A stretch of DNA of 7,969 nucleotides from Congregibacter sp. (lineage in GTDB: Bacteria > Pseudomonadota > Gammaproteobacteria > Pseudomonadales > Halieaceae). Below the pieces are notes generated by a model. That model ran no database searches and was not told the DNA's origin. It was given only the letters and a program-made list of their open reading frames with translations. The position numbers and the translations under genes are program-made. Shown piece by piece: positions 7,887 to 7,969 of the stretch. The DNA lies in the NCBI GenBank assembly GCA_013911345.1, contig JACETJ010000052.1:1-7969 (forward strand). Reading direction: 5' to 3'. Numbering within the stretch: position 1 is the stretch's first letter; each line of letters opens with the position of its first letter.

Positions 7887-7969
7887 GCCGCTCCATTAAT
7901 ATGCCGGTGTACCGTGGTGATCCACTGCTGCTGATACTCGGATTGGCGCTGATCAGTGTTGGCCTAGTG
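7883..7969 (+). CDS. ftsW: Septal peptidoglycan glycosyltransferase FtsW, 5' end (runs off the window)
   Basis: FtsW is the SEDS-family polymerase that makes septal glycan strands from lipid II with FtsI. Only 29 codons are visible. They give a short cytoplasmic segment (MSRSINMPVYRGD) and the start of a first transmembrane helix (PLLLILGLALISVGLV), as FtsW has. The ATG overlaps the murD stop (ATGA) and has a good ribosome binding site. The fragment is too short to show SEDS catalytic residues, so the name rests mainly on its place directly after murD in a dcw cluster of conserved order, with the N-terminal pattern in agreement. A different membrane protein is possible but unlikely. Confidence 0.85.
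   Translation, partial: MSRSINMPVYRGDPLLLILGLALISVGLV

Noticed and set aside
1..7969. Search for a hidden accessory system, mobile element, CRISPR, RNA gene, promoter or terminator
   Set aside because: The whole window is packed with overlapping core genes of the dcw cluster, leaving only 7 non-coding bases. I saw no inverted or direct repeat or compositional break that would suggest an insertion.

Overview
The window is a stretch of the division and cell wall (dcw) cluster of a Gram-negative bacterium. All genes are on the + strand, in the order rsmH (3' part), ftsL, ftsI, murE, murF, mraY, murD, ftsW (5' end). This is the order found in Escherichia coli and Pseudomonas. Three things point to a gammaproteobacterium: MraY is 360 residues long, like the E. 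coli protein, and resembles gammaproteobacterial MraY along its whole length; MurE carries the DNPR motif of meso-diaminopimelate-adding enzymes; and FtsL resembles the Pseudomonas type more than the longer E. coli type. The genus cannot be fixed from the sequence alone. An environmental or marine gammaproteobacterium is plausible but is an inference.

Layout: 1-639 is the C-terminal two thirds of the 16S rRNA methyltransferase RsmH. 636-917 is the small divisome protein FtsL. 914-2641 is the septal transpeptidase FtsI (PBP3). 2638-4083 is MurE, 4083-5444 MurF, 5438-6520 MraY and 6528-7886 MurD. From 7883 to the window end there are the first 29 codons of FtsW. There is no intergenic space except 7 bases between mraY and murD. 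Every other junction overlaps by 1 to 7 bases, so the whole window is very probably one translationally coupled transcript. I see no promoter, terminator, RNA gene, mobile element, repeat array or CRISPR.

How the genes work together: MurD, MurE and MurF add D-Glu, meso-DAP and D-Ala-D-Ala in the cytoplasm to build UDP-MurNAc-pentapeptide. MraY moves phospho-MurNAc-pentapeptide onto undecaprenyl phosphate to make lipid I. FtsW and FtsI polymerise and crosslink the finished precursor at the septum, under control of FtsL with its partners FtsB and FtsQ. RsmH is a ribosome-modifying enzyme that habitually sits at the head of this cluster.

This is a core housekeeping region and I found no undescribed system. 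The points worth a second look are residue-level: FtsI has Ser-Ser-Gln where the SxN active-site motif is expected, MurF departs from family consensus in two conserved motifs, and FtsL has a very short cytoplasmic tail and a divergent activation segment.
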